A stretch of 64,000 nucleotides of DNA, taken from the NCBI GenBank assembly GCA_052148715.1, contig JBKQHQ010000072.1, positions 1 through 64,000 on the forward strand, in the 5' to 3' direction. Origin of the DNA: JBKQHQ01 sp052148715 (GTDB lineage Bacteria > Pseudomonadota > Alphaproteobacteria > Rhizobiales > Xanthobacteraceae). Made by a program: the position numbers and the translations under genes. The notes beneath the pieces were generated by a model. That model made no database searches and was not told the origin of the DNA. It saw nothing but the letters and a program-made list of their open reading frames with translations. This document shows, in pieces, positions 62,253 through 64,000 of this stretch (position 1 is its first letter; each line of letters opens with the position of its first letter).

Positions 62253-63008
62253 TCAGGCCGCCTCGTCCTGGTATTGCGCGTAGCCGTTGGCTTCGAGCTC
62301 GAGCGCAAGCTCCTTGCCGCCCGTCCGCACCACACGGCCTTTCGACAGCACGTGCACCACGTCGGGCACGATGTAGTCGAGCAGGCGCTGGTAATGCGTG
62401 ATGACGACCATCGACCGCTCCGGTGAGCGAAGCGCGTTGACGCCGGTGGCGACGATCTTCAAGGCGTCGATATCGAGCCCTGAATCGGTTTCGTCGAGCA
62501 CGCACAACCGCGGCTGCAACAGCGCCATCTGCAAGATCTCGTTGCGCTTCTTCTCGCCGCCGGAGAAGCCGACATTGACCGGCCGGCGCAGCATCTCCTG
62601 ACTGATGCCGAGCTTCCCTGTCACGTCGCGCACCCGCTTCATGAATTCCGGCGTCGAGAGCTCAACCTCGCCGCGTTTCTTGCGCTGCGCGTTGAGCGCA
62701 GTGCGCAGGAACGTCATGGTCGCGACCCCGGGGATCTCGAGCGGATACTGAAAGGCGAGAAACACGCCCTTGGCCGCCCGCTCGTCGGCCTCCATATCCA
62801 GCAGATTCTCGCCGTCGAGCAGCACCTCGCCTTGCGTGACCTCGTAGTTGTCCTTGCCGGAGAGAACATAGGCCAGCGTCGACTTGCCCGACCCATTCGG
62901 GCCCATAATGGCATGCACCTCGCCCTTGCCGATCGCGAGGTCGACACCATTGAGGATTTGCTTGCCACCGACCTCGGCGTGCAGGTTTTTTATTTCCAAA
63001 AGCGGCAT
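62253..63008 (-). CDS. sufC: Fe-S cluster assembly ATPase SufC
   Basis: The 251-residue ABC-type ATPase has Walker A MGPNGSGKSTLAYVLSG, signature FSGGEKKRNEILQ and Walker B CVLDETDSGLDIDAL. It drives SufBC2D conformational change. The start at 63008 (MPLLEIKNLHAEVGGKQ) is family-typical; 79 bases separate it from the end of sufB. Confidence 0.97.
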   Translation of the reverse strand: MPLLEIKNLHAEVGGKQILNGVDLAIGKGEVHAIMGPNGSGKSTLAYVLSGKDNYEVTQGEVLLDGENLLDMEADERAAKGVFLAFQYPLEIPGVATMTFLRTALNAQRKKRGEVELSTPEFMKRVRDVTGKLGISQEMLRRPVNVGFSGGEKKRNEILQMALLQPRLCVLDETDSGLDIDALKIVATGVNALRSPERSMVVITHYQRLLDYIVPDVVHVLSKGRVVRTGGKELALELEANGYAQYQDEAA

Positions 63009-63087
63009 TGCTTCTCTTCTTCTCACTTCGAGCACGGATCAGGCACCGACGGCGGCACAGCGGCGATAGTGATCACGGTCCCTTCGG

Positions 63088-64000
<913 letters not shown>

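Overview
The window is a GC-rich chromosomal segment of an alphaproteobacterium, most likely a Hyphomicrobiales (Bradyrhizobium/Xanthobacteraceae-like) member. This is inferred from the suf gene order, the aminotransferase-hom-glpX block, an alphaproteobacterial ParE, a GTG-started EF-P, several orphan Bug-type receptors and a Bradyrhizobium-like palindromic repeat. No rRNA, tRNA, CRISPR array, prophage or complete insertion sequence was seen.

Layout. 0-5.6 kb: the end of a caspase-like protease gene, small proteins of unknown function, an SPW-repeat membrane protein and glycogen synthase. 5.8-12 kb: a Bug-family receptor, a secreted tannase-like esterase, a secreted MBL-fold hydrolase and an alpha/beta hydrolase. 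12.2-15.7 kb: a ribosome-hibernation factor fused to a cold-shock-like domain, then the EF-P lysylation genes epmB and epmA, divergent from efp. 16-18.5 kb: an orphan receiver protein and two coupled PuuE-like deacetylases. 18.5-28 kb: a catabolic island with an amidase, two separate Rieske oxygenase systems transcribed divergently, an SDR dehydrogenase, a Bug receptor, a MarR regulator and a flavin monooxygenase. 28-30.8 kb: a branched-chain amino acid ABC operon that has lost livH and most of livM. 31-36 kb: an MBL-fold lactonase-like enzyme and a three-gene phosphorelay operon with overlapping stops and starts. 36-40.4 kb: a lytic transglycosylase, a ThDP-enzyme gene broken by an in-frame amber codon, a foldback element, and a Pht5-like protein. 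40.6-49 kb: recJ, a TIM-barrel protein, a ChaA-like exchanger, glpX, hom and an aminotransferase. 49-58.4 kb: phaC, argC, a DedA protein, parE, a third Bug receptor and an RhlE-like helicase. 58.4-64 kb: the suf operon read leftward as sufB-C-D-S-T-A with a TfoX-like gene coupled to its end; sufB runs off the window.

Core functions are Fe-S assembly, EF-P modification, arginine and threonine/methionine synthesis, gluconeogenesis, chromosome segregation, glycogen and PHA storage. The accessory part points to scavenging of aromatic or heterocyclic carboxylates and amides. The Fe-S-dependent Rieske enzymes would rely on the suf system, but no ferredoxin reductase or TctAB permease is encoded here, so those partners must lie elsewhere. 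I did not find a clear multi-gene system that looks wholly new. The most notable items are the livHM deletion, the amber-interrupted ThDP enzyme, the two Rieske systems side by side, and a 117-bp foldback element.
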